The notes under the pieces were generated by a model. The model was not told where the DNA came from. It saw only the letters and a list, made by a program, of their open reading frames with translations, and ran no database searches. Position numbers and translations under genes: made by a program. Positions 44,700 through 52,516 of a DNA stretch of 64,000 nucleotides are shown piece after piece (the stretch's first letter is position 1; each line of letters begins with the position of its first letter). Source of the DNA: Tistrella mobilis. GTDB taxonomy: Bacteria; Pseudomonadota; Alphaproteobacteria; Tistrellales; Tistrellaceae. The DNA lies in assembly GCF_041468085.1 (NCBI RefSeq), contig NZ_CP121017.1, forward strand, positions 847,501 to 911,500. Reading direction: 5' to 3'.

Positions 44700-44840
44700 T
44701 GAGCATCTGAAGGATTCAGCATCTCATCAATGTATTGATGAGGAATTTCCCCCATTGGTTGCCCAATGGGGGATGATCCTTCACAGAGAAACCTTACGGT
44801 AAGTCTGTTACCGTGGCTTCCCTACCGATTTGCCAAGCAC
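44700..44840 (-). ncRNA. tracrRNA of the type II-C system
   Basis: Read on the minus strand, the transcript would begin near 44840, carry the anti-repeat (44834-44810) and then a tail rich in hairpins: CTTA-CCG-TAAG (a small stem at 44792-44802), a perfect 10-bp stem with GCAA tetraloop (CCCCCATTGG and CCAATGGGGG, 44749-44772), an 8-bp stem CTCATCAA-TACA-TTGATGAG (44723-44742) and CTGAA-TCC-TTCAG (44707-44719). Anti-repeat followed by stable stem-loops is the known tracrRNA layout. No T tract marks the 3' end, so its limits are estimates. A TTGACT at 44869-44864 on the minus strand is a possible -35. It is divergent from cas9 and lies in its 5' untranslated region. Confidence 0.85.
44810..44834 (-). 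repeat. Anti-repeat matching the CRISPR repeat
   Basis: Across 25 bases the plus strand here equals the crRNA-sense repeat at 23 positions (shared core CCCTACCGATTTGCC). Both differences (A for G at 44810, C for T at 44817) become G-U pairs in the RNA duplex, so all 25 positions can pair. Confidence 0.92.
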
Positions 44841-44888
44841 AGTTGGCCTCGGGGGCGCGGGGAAGTCAAGCGAGATCTTGGAGGGAGC

Positions 44889-47800
44889 ATGATCAACGAA
44901 CGCCTGACGTTCGGAATCGATCTTGGCATCGGATCATGTGGCTGGGCGGTGCTGCGACATGCGGATGCCGCCGGGGAGCCGGGGGTGATCGAGGGTCTGG
45001 GAAGCTGGTGCTTCGACGTGCCCGAGACGAGCAAGGAGCGTATCCCGACCAATCAGGTCCGGCGCAGCAATCGTCTGCTCCGCCGGGTCATCCGGCGGCG
45101 ACGCAATCGGATGGCAGAGATCAGGCGCCTGTTTCATGCACAGGGCCTGCTGCCGTCAGCGGATGAGGACGCCCTGAAGCGTCCACGCCTCGACCCCTGG
45201 GAATTGCGGGGCCGGGGGCTCGATCAGTGCCTGACCGCCGAAGAATTCGCGGTCGCGCTTGGTCATATTGCCAAGCATCGGGGCTTCCGTTCCTCCGCCA
45301 AACGCAAGGCCGCGAATACCAGTGGAGATGACAGCAAGATGCTGTCGGCTCTTCAGGTGACGAGGGAGCGTCTTGCCCGCTATCGCACCGTCGGAGAGAT
45401 GTTCGCGCGCGATCCGGAGTTCAGTGCAAGGCGCCGGAACCGCGACGGCATTTTTGACCGGACCGTCGCGCGGGACGATCTGATCCATGAAGTCGGCAAG
45501 CTGTTCAAAGAGCAGAGGGCGCGCGGTAGCGCCTTCGCATCGCCTGATCTGGAGGCGGATTTCAACGCGATCGCCTTTCGTCAGGCGGAGATGCAGGACA
45601 GTGAACGTCTCGTCGGGAATTGCCCGTTCGAGCGTGACGAAAAGCGCGCCGCCAGGTGGGCGCCCTCGTTCGAACGTTTCCGCCTGCTGACCCGGTTGAT
45701 CAATTTGCGGATCGCGACGTCGTCCGGGGAGCGCAGGCTCACCCCGGACGACCTGGCCCGCGTCTCGGCCGAACTCGGCGCGACCGCGAAACTCCCGGTC
45801 AGCCGCGTGCGCGCCTTGATCGGTCTTCTGCCGGACGAGCGTTTCACCACCATTCGCGTTGAGGACGAGGACCGCGACATCGTTGCCCGAACCGGCGAAG
45901 CCGCACCCGGCAGCTGGCGGTTGCGCAAGGCCCTGGGCGAGGCGTTGTGGGCAGAGATGCAGGCCCGACCCGATCAGCTGGACGCCATTGCACATGTCCT
46001 GAGCTTCTTCGAAGCCACGGCGAAGATCCGGTCGGAACTCGACGGGCTGGGGTTGCCCACGGCCGTGATCGAGGCCCTGGACCGGGCACTCGACGACGGG
46101 TGGTTTGCGAAGTTCAAGGGCGCCGGACACATCTCCGCCAAGGCCTGTCGCAGGCTGTTACCCCATCTGCAACAGGGGCATCGCTATGATCAGGCCTGCC
46201 GGCTTGCAGGCTATGACCATGCCGCATCGACCCTGTCGCACACGGCCCAGGTGGTCAGCAAGGCCGGGTTCAACGCATTGGTGACGGAGCTGGGCGAGAG
46301 TATTGCCAATCCCATCGCCCGCAAGGCGCTGACCGAGGGGCTGAAGCAGATCCGCGCGATGTGTGCCCGCTGGGGCCTGCCCGGCGCCATCCATATCGAA
46401 CTGGCGCGAGAGGTGGGCAACAGCATCGAAAAGCGCAAAGAACTGGAGAAACAACAGGAGACGACGACAAAGCGCCGCCAGACCGAGCGGGACGAAATCC
46501 GCGAGCTGCTGGATCTGGAGGACGTCGACGATGACACCCTGCTCCGCTACCGTTTGTGGAAAGAACAGGCCGGCAAATGCCTGTATACCGGCAGGGACAT
46601 TCATGTCCGGCAGCTGATCGCCACCGACAACAGCGTGCAGGTGGACCACATCCTGCCCTGGTCCCGGTTCGGCGATGACAGCTTCAACAACAAGACCTTG
46701 TGCCTTGCGAGCGCAAATCAGCGCAAGCGCGGGCAGACACCCTGGGAGTGGTTCAGCCGGACTGAAACGCCTGAAGCCTGGGATATCTTCGCAAGGCGGG
46801 TCGAGACCTCGAAGGATCTGCGTGGCTTCAAGAAGCGCAACCTGCTTTTGAAAAGCGCCGACGAGGTCGCGCAGCGCTTCCGCAGCCGCAATCTGAACGA
46901 TACCCGCTATGCGGCCCGGCTGCTGGCCGAAGCCGCAAAACTGTTCTATCCGGCCGGCGACCGGCAGGAGAAGGACGGGCGCCGCCGGGTTCTGACCCGC
47001 CCCGGGCCGCTGACCGCGGCGCTGCGCCATGCCTGGGGGCTGGAGAAGCTGAAGAAGGCCGACGGCAAGCGGGTGAGCGACGACCGCCACCACGCCCTGG
47101 ATGCACTTGCGGTGGCGGCGATCAGCGAAAGGGAGGTTCAGCGCCTCACCCGGTCTTTCCAGGAGTGGGAGCAGCAGGGGCTTGCCCGCCCGCTGCGCCA
47201 TGTGGCGCCACCCTGGCCCGGCTTCCGCGACGATGTTCTGGCGGCCTATGCACAGGCTTTCGTTGCCCGCCCTGAGCGTCGTCGGGCGCGGGGCAAGGGG
47301 CATGATGCGACCATCCGTCAGGTCGTCGGGCAGGGCCCGGAGGCGCAGGTGTTCGAGCGCCGCGCCCTGGCGGATCTCAAGGAAGCCGATCTCGACCGGG
47401 TCAAGGATCCTGAGCGCAATCAGGCGATCATCGAGGCCGTGCGCGCCTGGATCCGCGCGGGGCGGCCGGCCGATGCACCGCCGCGGTCACCGCGCGGCGA
47501 CGTCATCGTCAAGCTGCGGATGGCGCCGGCCAAAAAGATCAGGCCGGCGGTGCCGGTGCGGGGCGGAACCGCCGACCGCGGCGACATGGTGCGTATCGAC
47601 GTCTTCACCAGGCCGAACCGCAAGGGCCGGGACGAATGGTATCTGGTGCCGATCTATCCCCATCAGGTGATGAATCGGAAGGCCTGGCCGCATCCGCCGA
47701 TGCATTTCGTCGTTCCAGGCAAAGATGAAACTCATTGGGAAAAAATTAGCGATGCACATGTCTTCAAATTCAGTATCTATCCACGAAGTTACGTAAAATT

Positions 47801-48038
47801 AATTAAGACAGATGGTGATGTGTTCGAAGGATATTTTTCCGGGATGGATCGATCGAAAGCGTCGTTTCGTATCTTCTCCCACAGCAGTGCCGCCAATTTT
47901 GTAAAGGGTCTGGGCACAAAGACATTGGCTGAGATTAAGAAATTCAATGTTGATCGCTTTGGGATTCGCACTGAAGTGAAGAGTGAGGTCAGAACATGGC
48001 ATGGAGAGGTGTACACATCTCCCGTCCCGCCCGATTGA
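44889..48038 (+). CDS. cas9: Cas9 endonuclease, type II-C
   Basis: A 1049-residue RNA-guided nuclease of the compact II-C size. RuvC-I is FGIDLGIGSCGWAVL with D11; the Arg-rich bridge helix is at ~58-80 (RRVIRRRRNRM); RuvC-II is IHIELAREVG with E504; HNH is VDHILPWSRFGDDSFNNKTL with catalytic H587 and N610 (SANQRK); RuvC-III is HHALDALAVAA with H735 and D738. These are the counterparts of D16, E504, H588, N611, H723 and D726 in Neisseria Cas9, so all catalytic residues are present. The C-terminal ~300 residues are the WED/PAM-interacting region and end with the family's GLGTKTLAEIKKFNVDRFGI. The start at 44889 has GGAGGGAGC upstream and begins at the RuvC strand; the open frame upstream is an artefact crossing the tracrRNA. 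cas1 starts 43 bases before the stop. Confidence 0.97.
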   Translation: MINERLTFGIDLGIGSCGWAVLRHADAAGEPGVIEGLGSWCFDVPETSKERIPTNQVRRSNRLLRRVIRRRRNRMAEIRRLFHAQGLLPSADEDALKRPRLDPWELRGRGLDQCLTAEEFAVALGHIAKHRGFRSSAKRKAANTSGDDSKMLSALQVTRERLARYRTVGEMFARDPEFSARRRNRDGIFDRTVARDDLIHEVGKLFKEQRARGSAFASPDLEADFNAIAFRQAEMQDSERLVGNCPFERDEKRAARWAPSFERFRLLTRLINLRIATSSGERRLTPDDLARVSAELGATAKLPVSRVRALIGLLPDERFTTIRVEDEDRDIVARTGEAAPGSWRLRKALGEALWAEMQARPDQLDAIAHVLSFFEATAKIRSELDGLGLPTAVIEALDRALDDGWFAKFKGAGHISAKACRRLLPHLQQGHRYDQACRLAGYDHAASTLSHTAQVVSKAGFNALVTELGESIANPIARKALTEGLKQIRAMCARWGLPGAIHIELAREVGNSIEKRKELEKQQETTTKRRQTERDEIRELLDLEDVDDDTLLRYRLWKEQAGKCLYTGRDIHVRQLIATDNSVQVDHILPWSRFGDDSFNNKTLCLASANQRKRGQTPWEWFSRTETPEAWDIFARRVETSKDLRGFKKRNLLLKSADEVAQRFRSRNLNDTRYAARLLAEAAKLFYPAGDRQEKDGRRRVLTRPGPLTAALRHAWGLEKLKKADGKRVSDDRHHALDALAVAAISEREVQRLTRSFQEWEQQGLARPLRHVAPPWPGFRDDVLAAYAQAFVARPERRRARGKGHDATIRQVVGQGPEAQVFERRALADLKEADLDRVKDPERNQAIIEAVRAWIRAGRPADAPPRSPRGDVIVKLRMAPAKKIRPAVPVRGGTADRGDMVRIDVFTRPNRKGRDEWYLVPIYPHQVMNRKAWPHPPMHFVVPGKDETHWEKISDAHVFKFSIYPRSYVKLIKTDGDVFEGYFSGMDRSKASFRIFSHSSAANFVKGLGTKTLAEIKKFNVDRFGIRTEVKSEVRTWHGEVYTSPVPPD

Positions 48039-48889
48039 GCTTTCGGGACGGGCAACTGATCGTTGCCCAGGAGGATGGCGAGGTTTTTCTGGCGATCGAG
48101 GACATTGCCTGGCTGGTTCTCGACACGCCGCAGACCAGTGTCACCGGCGCGCTGCTCTCCGCCCTGGCCGGGCGGGGGGTGGCGATGATCGTACCGGATG
48201 CGAAACATCATCCGGCCGGTGTGCTGCTCCCCTTCCATCAGCATCATGCGCAGGCCCATGTGGCGCATATGCAGGTGGGCATCGGCCTGCCGCTGAAAAA
48301 GCGGCTGTGGCAGGCCCTGGTGGTCGCCAAGATCAGCAATCAGGCGGCGCTGCTGGATCGGCTGGGCCGGCCCCGGGCCAGGGCGCTTTCGGCAATGGCG
48401 GGGCGGGTCGGGTCGGGCGATCCCGACAACATCGAAGCGCAGGCCGCCCGCGTCTACTGGCCGGATCTGTTTCAGGCCTTCACCCGCGGCAACGAGGTCG
48501 ACCGTCGCAATGCCCTGCTGAATTACGGCTATGCCGTCGTCAGGGCGGCACTTGCCCGCGCCTGTACGGCATCGGGGCTGTTGCCGGCTTTCGGTGTTCA
48601 TCATGCCTCGCGCACCAATGCCTTCAATCTGGTCGACGACCTGATAGAGCCGTTCCGGCCCTTCGTCGACCGGGCGGTGCACGATCTGGCGCGGGACGAG
48701 GCCCGAGGGGAGCTGACCGTCGACGACCGCCGCAGCATGGCCGGCATTCTCAATCATCCGGCGGCGATCGGGCCGGAGCGCATGACCCTGCTGGCGGCGA
48801 CGGAAATCGTCGCGGCCTCGATGGTGCGCGCGATGGAGAACAACAGCGCCGCCCTGCTTCAGATGCCCGGCTGGGCCGATGAAGGGTAG
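47996..48889 (+). CDS. cas1: Cas1 integrase
   Basis: A 297-residue spacer-integration nuclease. Active-site residues fit the family: E147 (DPDNIEAQAARVYW), H203 (FGVHHASRTNAFNL) and E218 (LVDDLIEPFRP). The N-terminal beta domain runs to ~85, the helical catalytic domain to the end. The ATG at 47996 is within the last codons of cas9 (43-base overlap in another frame), and cas2 follows after 9 bases, so the three genes are one operon. There is no csn2 or cas4, as expected for subtype II-C. Confidence 0.95.
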   Translation: MAWRGVHISRPARLSFRDGQLIVAQEDGEVFLAIEDIAWLVLDTPQTSVTGALLSALAGRGVAMIVPDAKHHPAGVLLPFHQHHAQAHVAHMQVGIGLPLKKRLWQALVVAKISNQAALLDRLGRPRARALSAMAGRVGSGDPDNIEAQAARVYWPDLFQAFTRGNEVDRRNALLNYGYAVVRAALARACTASGLLPAFGVHHASRTNAFNLVDDLIEPFRPFVDRAVHDLARDEARGELTVDDRRSMAGILNHPAAIGPERMTLLAATEIVAASMVRAMENNSAALLQMPGWADEG

Positions 48890-48898
48890 GGGCGTGCG

Positions 48899-49228
48899 AT
48901 GAAAGCCGAGGATGTCCGTTTCATGTGGTTGATGGTATTCTTCGACCTGCCGGTAAGAACCCGGGAGCAGCGCCGCAGGGCCACCCGCTTCAGGAAAGCG
49001 CTGAAGGATGACGGCTTCCTGATGCTGCAGTTCTCGGTCTATGCGCGTGTCTGCCGCGGGCAGGACGCGGTCGACAAGCATATCAGGCGCGTCCGCGTCA
49101 GCCTGCCGCGGGAAGGCAGCGTGCGAACGCTCCAGATCACGGACAAACAATATGCGCGTATGGAACTCATGCTCGGTCTCGCTTCAAAAACCGAGCGGCT
49201 GGGCTCTGATCAGATGGTCCTGCTGTGA
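48899..49228 (+). CDS. cas2: Cas2
   Basis: A 109-residue ferredoxin-fold protein that pairs with Cas1 to insert spacers. The first strand ends with the conserved Asp (FMWLMVFFDLPVR, D16), followed by RFRKALKDDGFLMLQFSVYA and RTLQITDKQYARME. The stop codon lies within the left arm of a 14-bp inverted repeat, 58 bases before the first CRISPR repeat. Confidence 0.95.
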   Translation: MKAEDVRFMWLMVFFDLPVRTREQRRRATRFRKALKDDGFLMLQFSVYARVCRGQDAVDKHIRRVRVSLPREGSVRTLQITDKQYARMELMLGLASKTERLGSDQMVLL

Positions 49229-49264
49229 TTTCGGCGCGGAGAGTCCGGCGGAAATCACAGCAGG
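49219..49264. terminator. Perfect 14-bp inverted repeat between cas2 and the array
   Basis: CCTGCTGTGATTTC (49219-49232) and GAAATCACAGCAGG (49251-49264) are exact inverted copies around 18 bases. It covers the cas2 stop. As a two-way hairpin it could end both the cas operon and the opposing crRNA transcript; it could also be part of the leader seen by Cas1-Cas2. Confidence 0.65.
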
Positions 49265-49286
49265 ATCAATCTCTTATGAGCGAGGT

Positions 49287-50246
49287 AACCTACCACTGGC
49301 AAATCGGTAGGGAAACCACGGCGATCAGCGGGGCGACGTCGGAGCGCATCTGAACCTACCACTGGCAAATCGGTAGGGAAACCACGGCGGTACCTCGACG
49401 TCGTCGGCGTCCACCGCAAACCTACCACTGGCAAATCGGTAGGGAAACCACGGCTGACACCTTCCGTGCGCCGGCCCGGGCCGAAACCTACCACTGGCAA
49501 ATCGGTAGGGAAACCACGGCCAGGCACATCGGGCACTGTATCTGCCGCGTAACCTACCACTGGCAAATCGGTAGGGAAACCACGGCTGTCGATGCGGCCG
49601 TAGCCGCTGGCGATCGAACCTACCACTGGCAAATCGGTAGGGAAACCACGGCCGAGAATGCAGTGTGGATCAGCCCGACAGCAACCTACCACTGGCAAAT
49701 CGGTAGGGAAACCACGGCGATCAAGGCGCGGGTGCGGCTTTCCGCGGTAACCTACCACTGGCAAATCGGTAGGGAAACCACGGCCGTGACGTGCACGCCG
49801 GAGCGCGACGGCGTAACCTACCACTGGCAAATCGGTAGGGAAACCACGGCCCTCGGTTCATGCCGCCGTGCCGCGCTGCGAACCTACCACTGGCAAATCG
49901 GTAGGGAAACCACGGCCTCTCATGAGGACGGCTGGCTTCGCGGAGAAACCTACCACTGGCGAATCGGTAGGGAAACCACGGCTCCGGCCGGTCATCGCCG
50001 CCCCGTGGCTCCAACCTACCACTGGCAAATCGGTAGGGAAACCACGGCCCGCATTCCCGCCTCGGGACGAGGACGACAAACCTACCACTGGCAAATCGGT
50101 AGGGAAACCACGGCACCCGGGCTCGGGGGACGATACTGGGCCGGAACCTACCACTGGCAAATCGGTAGGGAAACCAAGGCCCAGCGGGCGGGGCGCTGGC
50201 CACGGAATTAAACCTACCACTGGCAAATCGGTAGGGAAACCAAGGC
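49287..50246 (-). CRISPR. CRISPR array, 15 repeats and 14 spacers
   Basis: A 36-base repeat recurs every 66 bases (spacers all 30 bases). In crRNA sense (minus strand) it begins GCCGTGGTTTCCCTACCGAT and ends TTTGCCAGTGGTAGGTT; the two pieces overlap at the T. The ends (TACC near the 5' half and GGTA near the 3' end) allow a partial stem. Thirteen repeats carry CCACGGC at the plus-strand end; the two at 50145 and 50211 have CCAAGGC. The repeat at 49947 has a single A-to-G change. Complementarity to the anti-repeat fixes transcription on the minus strand, towards cas2. The repeat is close to the type II-C repeat I recall from Azospirillum. Spacer targets were not searched. Confidence 0.98.
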
Positions 50247-50256
50247 CCGGTCTGTC

Positions 50257-50294
50257 AGCCGGAGAGGGCGCCGTCCGGCGGGGCCTCTCCGGCT
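50257..50294. terminator. Hairpin between the dehydrogenase gene and the array
   Basis: AGCCGGAGAGG (50257-50267) pairs with CCTCTCCGGCT (50284-50294), an 11-bp perfect stem; the loop holds a second small stem (CGCCG and CGGCG). It could stop minus-strand transcription from the dehydrogenase gene before it reads into the array. No T tract follows. Confidence 0.5.
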
Positions 50295-50302
50295 GTTGCG
50301 CA

Positions 50303-51370
50303 TCAGGCGTAATGCCGCCCATAGCGGTTGGCGAGCAGGGCGTCGGCGTCGATGTGGTCGTGGCGGACCAGGCCCTTGCGGGGCAGGCGGCCTTCGGCCA
50401 GGAGGTCGATGACCGCGGCGACGCCGGCGGCGGTGGTCAGGCGGATGGCGGACATGTGCATGCCGTCGACCTCGCGGGCGCCGACTTCGCGGCTCCACGA
50501 GCGGCGGGTCAGGCGGCCGTCGGCGATGCCGTCGACCGAGACCGAGAGCACCACCACATCCTGGTCCGTGGTCGGCACGGCGGCTTCCAGAACCTGTTCC
50601 AGCAGCTCGCGCCGGTCGCGCAGCTTCAGGTCTTCGAGCAGAAGCTTCATGATTGCGCGATGACCAGGATAGCGCAGGGTCTTGTAATCGAGCGTGCGGA
50701 CCTTGCCTTCGAAAGCATCGGCAAGCATGCCGAGCCCGCCCGAGGTGTTGAAGGCCTCGTAAGTGGTGCCGTGGAGGATGACGGTTTCTTCGCCTTCCAG
50801 CGGCAGGACTTCGCGGCGCTCGCCGTTCCAGATCGCTTCGCAGGGGTTGCAGTATTCATTGACCACGCCGGCGGTCGACCAGGTCATGGCATAGCCCAGC
50901 GGGCCGGTCGGATGGGCGGGCAGCGCGCCCACGCGGATGCGTGCGGCATCGACCGTCTCGAAGCCATGGGCCAGACCATGGGCCATCACGCAGACCACGC
51001 CCGGAGCCAGGCCGCACTGGGGGACGAGCGCGGTTTCCGCATCGGCGGCAAGCGCCGCCACGGCGCGGGTGGAGCGGACATCCTCGGTCAGGTCGAAATA
51101 GTGCAGGCGGTTGCGCACCGCCGCCTCGGCGATCTGCGGGCAGAGATGATAGGGGCCGGCGGCCAGCACCGCGTCATGGCCCTGCATCACGGCATCGAGG
51201 GCGGCCGGATCGGCGGCATCGGCCTCGATACGGCGGATGCGCGACGAGAGCTGACGGGCTTCGACGCCGAAGCTGCGGTCGGCGAGGGTGATCTCATGGG
51301 CGCCGCCGGCGGCCATCATATGGGCGACGGCGGTGCCGATGCGGCCGGCGCCGAGGATCAGGATGCGCAT
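50303..51370 (-). CDS. Saccharopine-dehydrogenase-family NAD(P)-binding protein
   Basis: A 355-residue enzyme. The Rossmann motif MRILILGAGRIGTAVAHMMA opens the protein; ADRSFGVEARQLSSRIRRIE and AALDAVMQGHDAVLAAGPYH follow, as in saccharopine dehydrogenase and lysine 6-dehydrogenase relatives. CGLAPGVVCVMAHGL and NTSGGLGMLADAFEGKVRTL are typical of the C-terminal domain. A role in lysine or another amino acid's breakdown is inferred from the divergent Lrp-type regulator. The gene points at the CRISPR array, 56 bases from its last repeat. Confidence 0.87.
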   Translation of the reverse strand: MRILILGAGRIGTAVAHMMAAGGAHEITLADRSFGVEARQLSSRIRRIEADAADPAALDAVMQGHDAVLAAGPYHLCPQIAEAAVRNRLHYFDLTEDVRSTRAVAALAADAETALVPQCGLAPGVVCVMAHGLAHGFETVDAARIRVGALPAHPTGPLGYAMTWSTAGVVNEYCNPCEAIWNGERREVLPLEGEETVILHGTTYEAFNTSGGLGMLADAFEGKVRTLDYKTLRYPGHRAIMKLLLEDLKLRDRRELLEQVLEAAVPTTDQDVVVLSVSVDGIADGRLTRRSWSREVGAREVDGMHMSAIRLTTAAGVAAVIDLLAEGRLPRKGLVRHDHIDADALLANRYGRHYA

Positions 51371-51473
51371 GGATCTGGTCTCCCTTGGGGGCTGTTGACT
51401 GGGTCCCTGGGGCTGATCATTGCGGCTGGGAACAGGCGGGCGCCACTTGACGAAACGGCTAATTTCGGGCCGT

Positions 51474-51494
51474 TAATAGCCGAATCGGCTATTA
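51474..51494. promoter_or_regulatory. Perfect palindrome upstream of the Lrp gene
   Basis: TAATAGCCGA-A-TCGGCTATTA is a 10-1-10 perfect dyad, with a related half-site ACGGCTAAT at 51455-51463. It lies between the divergent dehydrogenase and Lrp genes, 23 bases before the Lrp start, and is a likely Lrp operator. Confidence 0.72.
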
Positions 51495-51517
51495 CGGGTC
51501 AGAAAGGAGCGACGGCG

Positions 51518-51955
51518 ATGGCAGGGCCGGAACTGGATGCGGTGAACCGGGCGCTGATCGCGGCCCTGAAAGTGGACGCACGTATGCCGATCGCGGCGCT
51601 CGCCCGGATCGTCGGCCTGTCGCGCACGGCCCTGCGTCACCGGCTGGCGGTTCTGGAGACGACGGGGGTGATCCGCGGCTATCGGGTGGAGCTGGGCGAG
51701 CGGCTGACCCCGAAGGTCAGGGCGCATGTGATGATCGAACTGCGCCCCAAGCTGGGGCGGCAGGTCATCCAGCAGCTGAAGGCCTGCCCGGAGGTGAATT
51801 CGCTGCACGCGGTCTCGGGCCCCTTCGACCTGCTGGCCGAAGTGGGCTGCGAGGATCTGGACCGGCTGAACGCCCTGATCGACCGGATCGCCGCGTTCCA
51901 CGGGGTGGAACGCACGCGGTCGGCGATCGTGCTGGAAGACTGTTTCGAAAGATGA
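51518..51955 (+). CDS. Lrp/AsnC-family regulator
   Basis: A 145-residue regulator. The N-terminal helix-turn-helix is LDAVNRALIAALKVDARMPI through LSRTALRHRLAVLETTGVIR. The C-terminal RAM (ACT-like) domain runs from ~65 (KVRAHVMIELRPKLGRQVIQ and VNSLHAVSGPFDLLAEVGCE). The start at 51518 has AGAAAGGAG upstream; the long open frame running in from the CRISPR array is an artefact. It probably controls the divergent dehydrogenase gene in response to an amino acid. Confidence 0.92.
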   Translation: MAGPELDAVNRALIAALKVDARMPIAALARIVGLSRTALRHRLAVLETTGVIRGYRVELGERLTPKVRAHVMIELRPKLGRQVIQQLKACPEVNSLHAVSGPFDLLAEVGCEDLDRLNALIDRIAAFHGVERTRSAIVLEDCFER

Positions 51956-51970
51956 GACGTCGGTGCGGCC

Positions 51971-52516
51971 TCAGGCCGCACCGAAGGCCGGCGGATAGGT
52001 GAGGGCGCCCCGGCCGTCGCCCAGGATGTCGGGGGTGAGTTCCAGCGCCATCAGATGGGGGCCGGACCAGGGGCAGCGGAACAGGGCGGCGCGGTCGACT
52101 GAGAAGCCGAAGCGGGTGTAGAAGGCGGGGTCGCCCAGAACGAAGACCGCTTCGGCCCCGCCCGCGCGCAGCCGCGACAGGCCGAAGCGGATCAGCATGG
52201 AGGCGATGCCGAGCCGGCGGTGATCGGGCAGGACCGAGACCGGCGCCAGGAAGCGGCCGCGGATCGGATCATCCCGGTCGTCGCGGCCATCAAGGCGGAT
52301 GTCGAGCGGGCCGAACAGAATCTGGCCGAGCAGCTGCCCGGCCCCGTCTTCGGCGATCAGCGACAGGGAGACGTCGCCGGCGGCGGTGAGATTGCGGACC
52401 AGATCGGCCTCGTCGGCGCCGCCGAAGGCGGTGGTGATCGCCCGAGCCAGGGGATCGGCATCGGCCGGTTCCGCGCGGCGCATCCGGAAACCGTCCGGCA
52501 GCCCTGCGGCGGTCAT
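51971..52516 (-). CDS. GNAT N-acetyltransferase
   Basis: A 181-residue acetyltransferase. The family strand MRRAEPADADPLARAITTAF opens it, with the acetyl-CoA loop LPDHRRLGIASMLIRFGLSR near residue 100 and the YhbS-type end AVFVLGDPAFYTRFGFSV. Substrate unknown. Its start overlaps the stop of the double-cupin gene by 4 bases, so the two are coupled. It converges on the Lrp gene with 15 bases between stops. Confidence 0.88.
   Translation of the reverse strand: MTAAGLPDGFRMRRAEPADADPLARAITTAFGGADEADLVRNLTAAGDVSLSLIAEDGAGQLLGQILFGPLDIRLDGRDDRDDPIRGRFLAPVSVLPDHRRLGIASMLIRFGLSRLRAGGAEAVFVLGDPAFYTRFGFSVDRAALFRCPWSGPHLMALELTPDILGDGRGALTYPPAFGAA

Noticed and set aside
44500-44802. Small plus-strand ORF before cas9
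   Set aside because: It lies over the tracrRNA tail hairpins and has no protein-like composition.
44766-44888. Upstream extension of cas9 by 41 codons
   Set aside because: It crosses the tracrRNA anti-repeat; the RuvC strand and ribosome site fix the start at 44889.
49255-50211. Long open frames across the CRISPR array on both strands
   Set aside because: The repeat-spacer period is 66 bases, a multiple of three, so a stop-free repeat frame stays open. The translations are just the repeat over and over.
49287-50246. Promoter inside each repeat, as in Neisseria
   Set aside because: The repeat end GGTAGGTT matches a -10 only weakly and no extended -10 TGN is visible, so it is not claimed.
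49868-51517. N-terminal extension of the Lrp gene running back into the array
   Set aside because: The Lrp fold begins at 51518 with its own ribosome site; the rest is array and antisense of the dehydrogenase gene.
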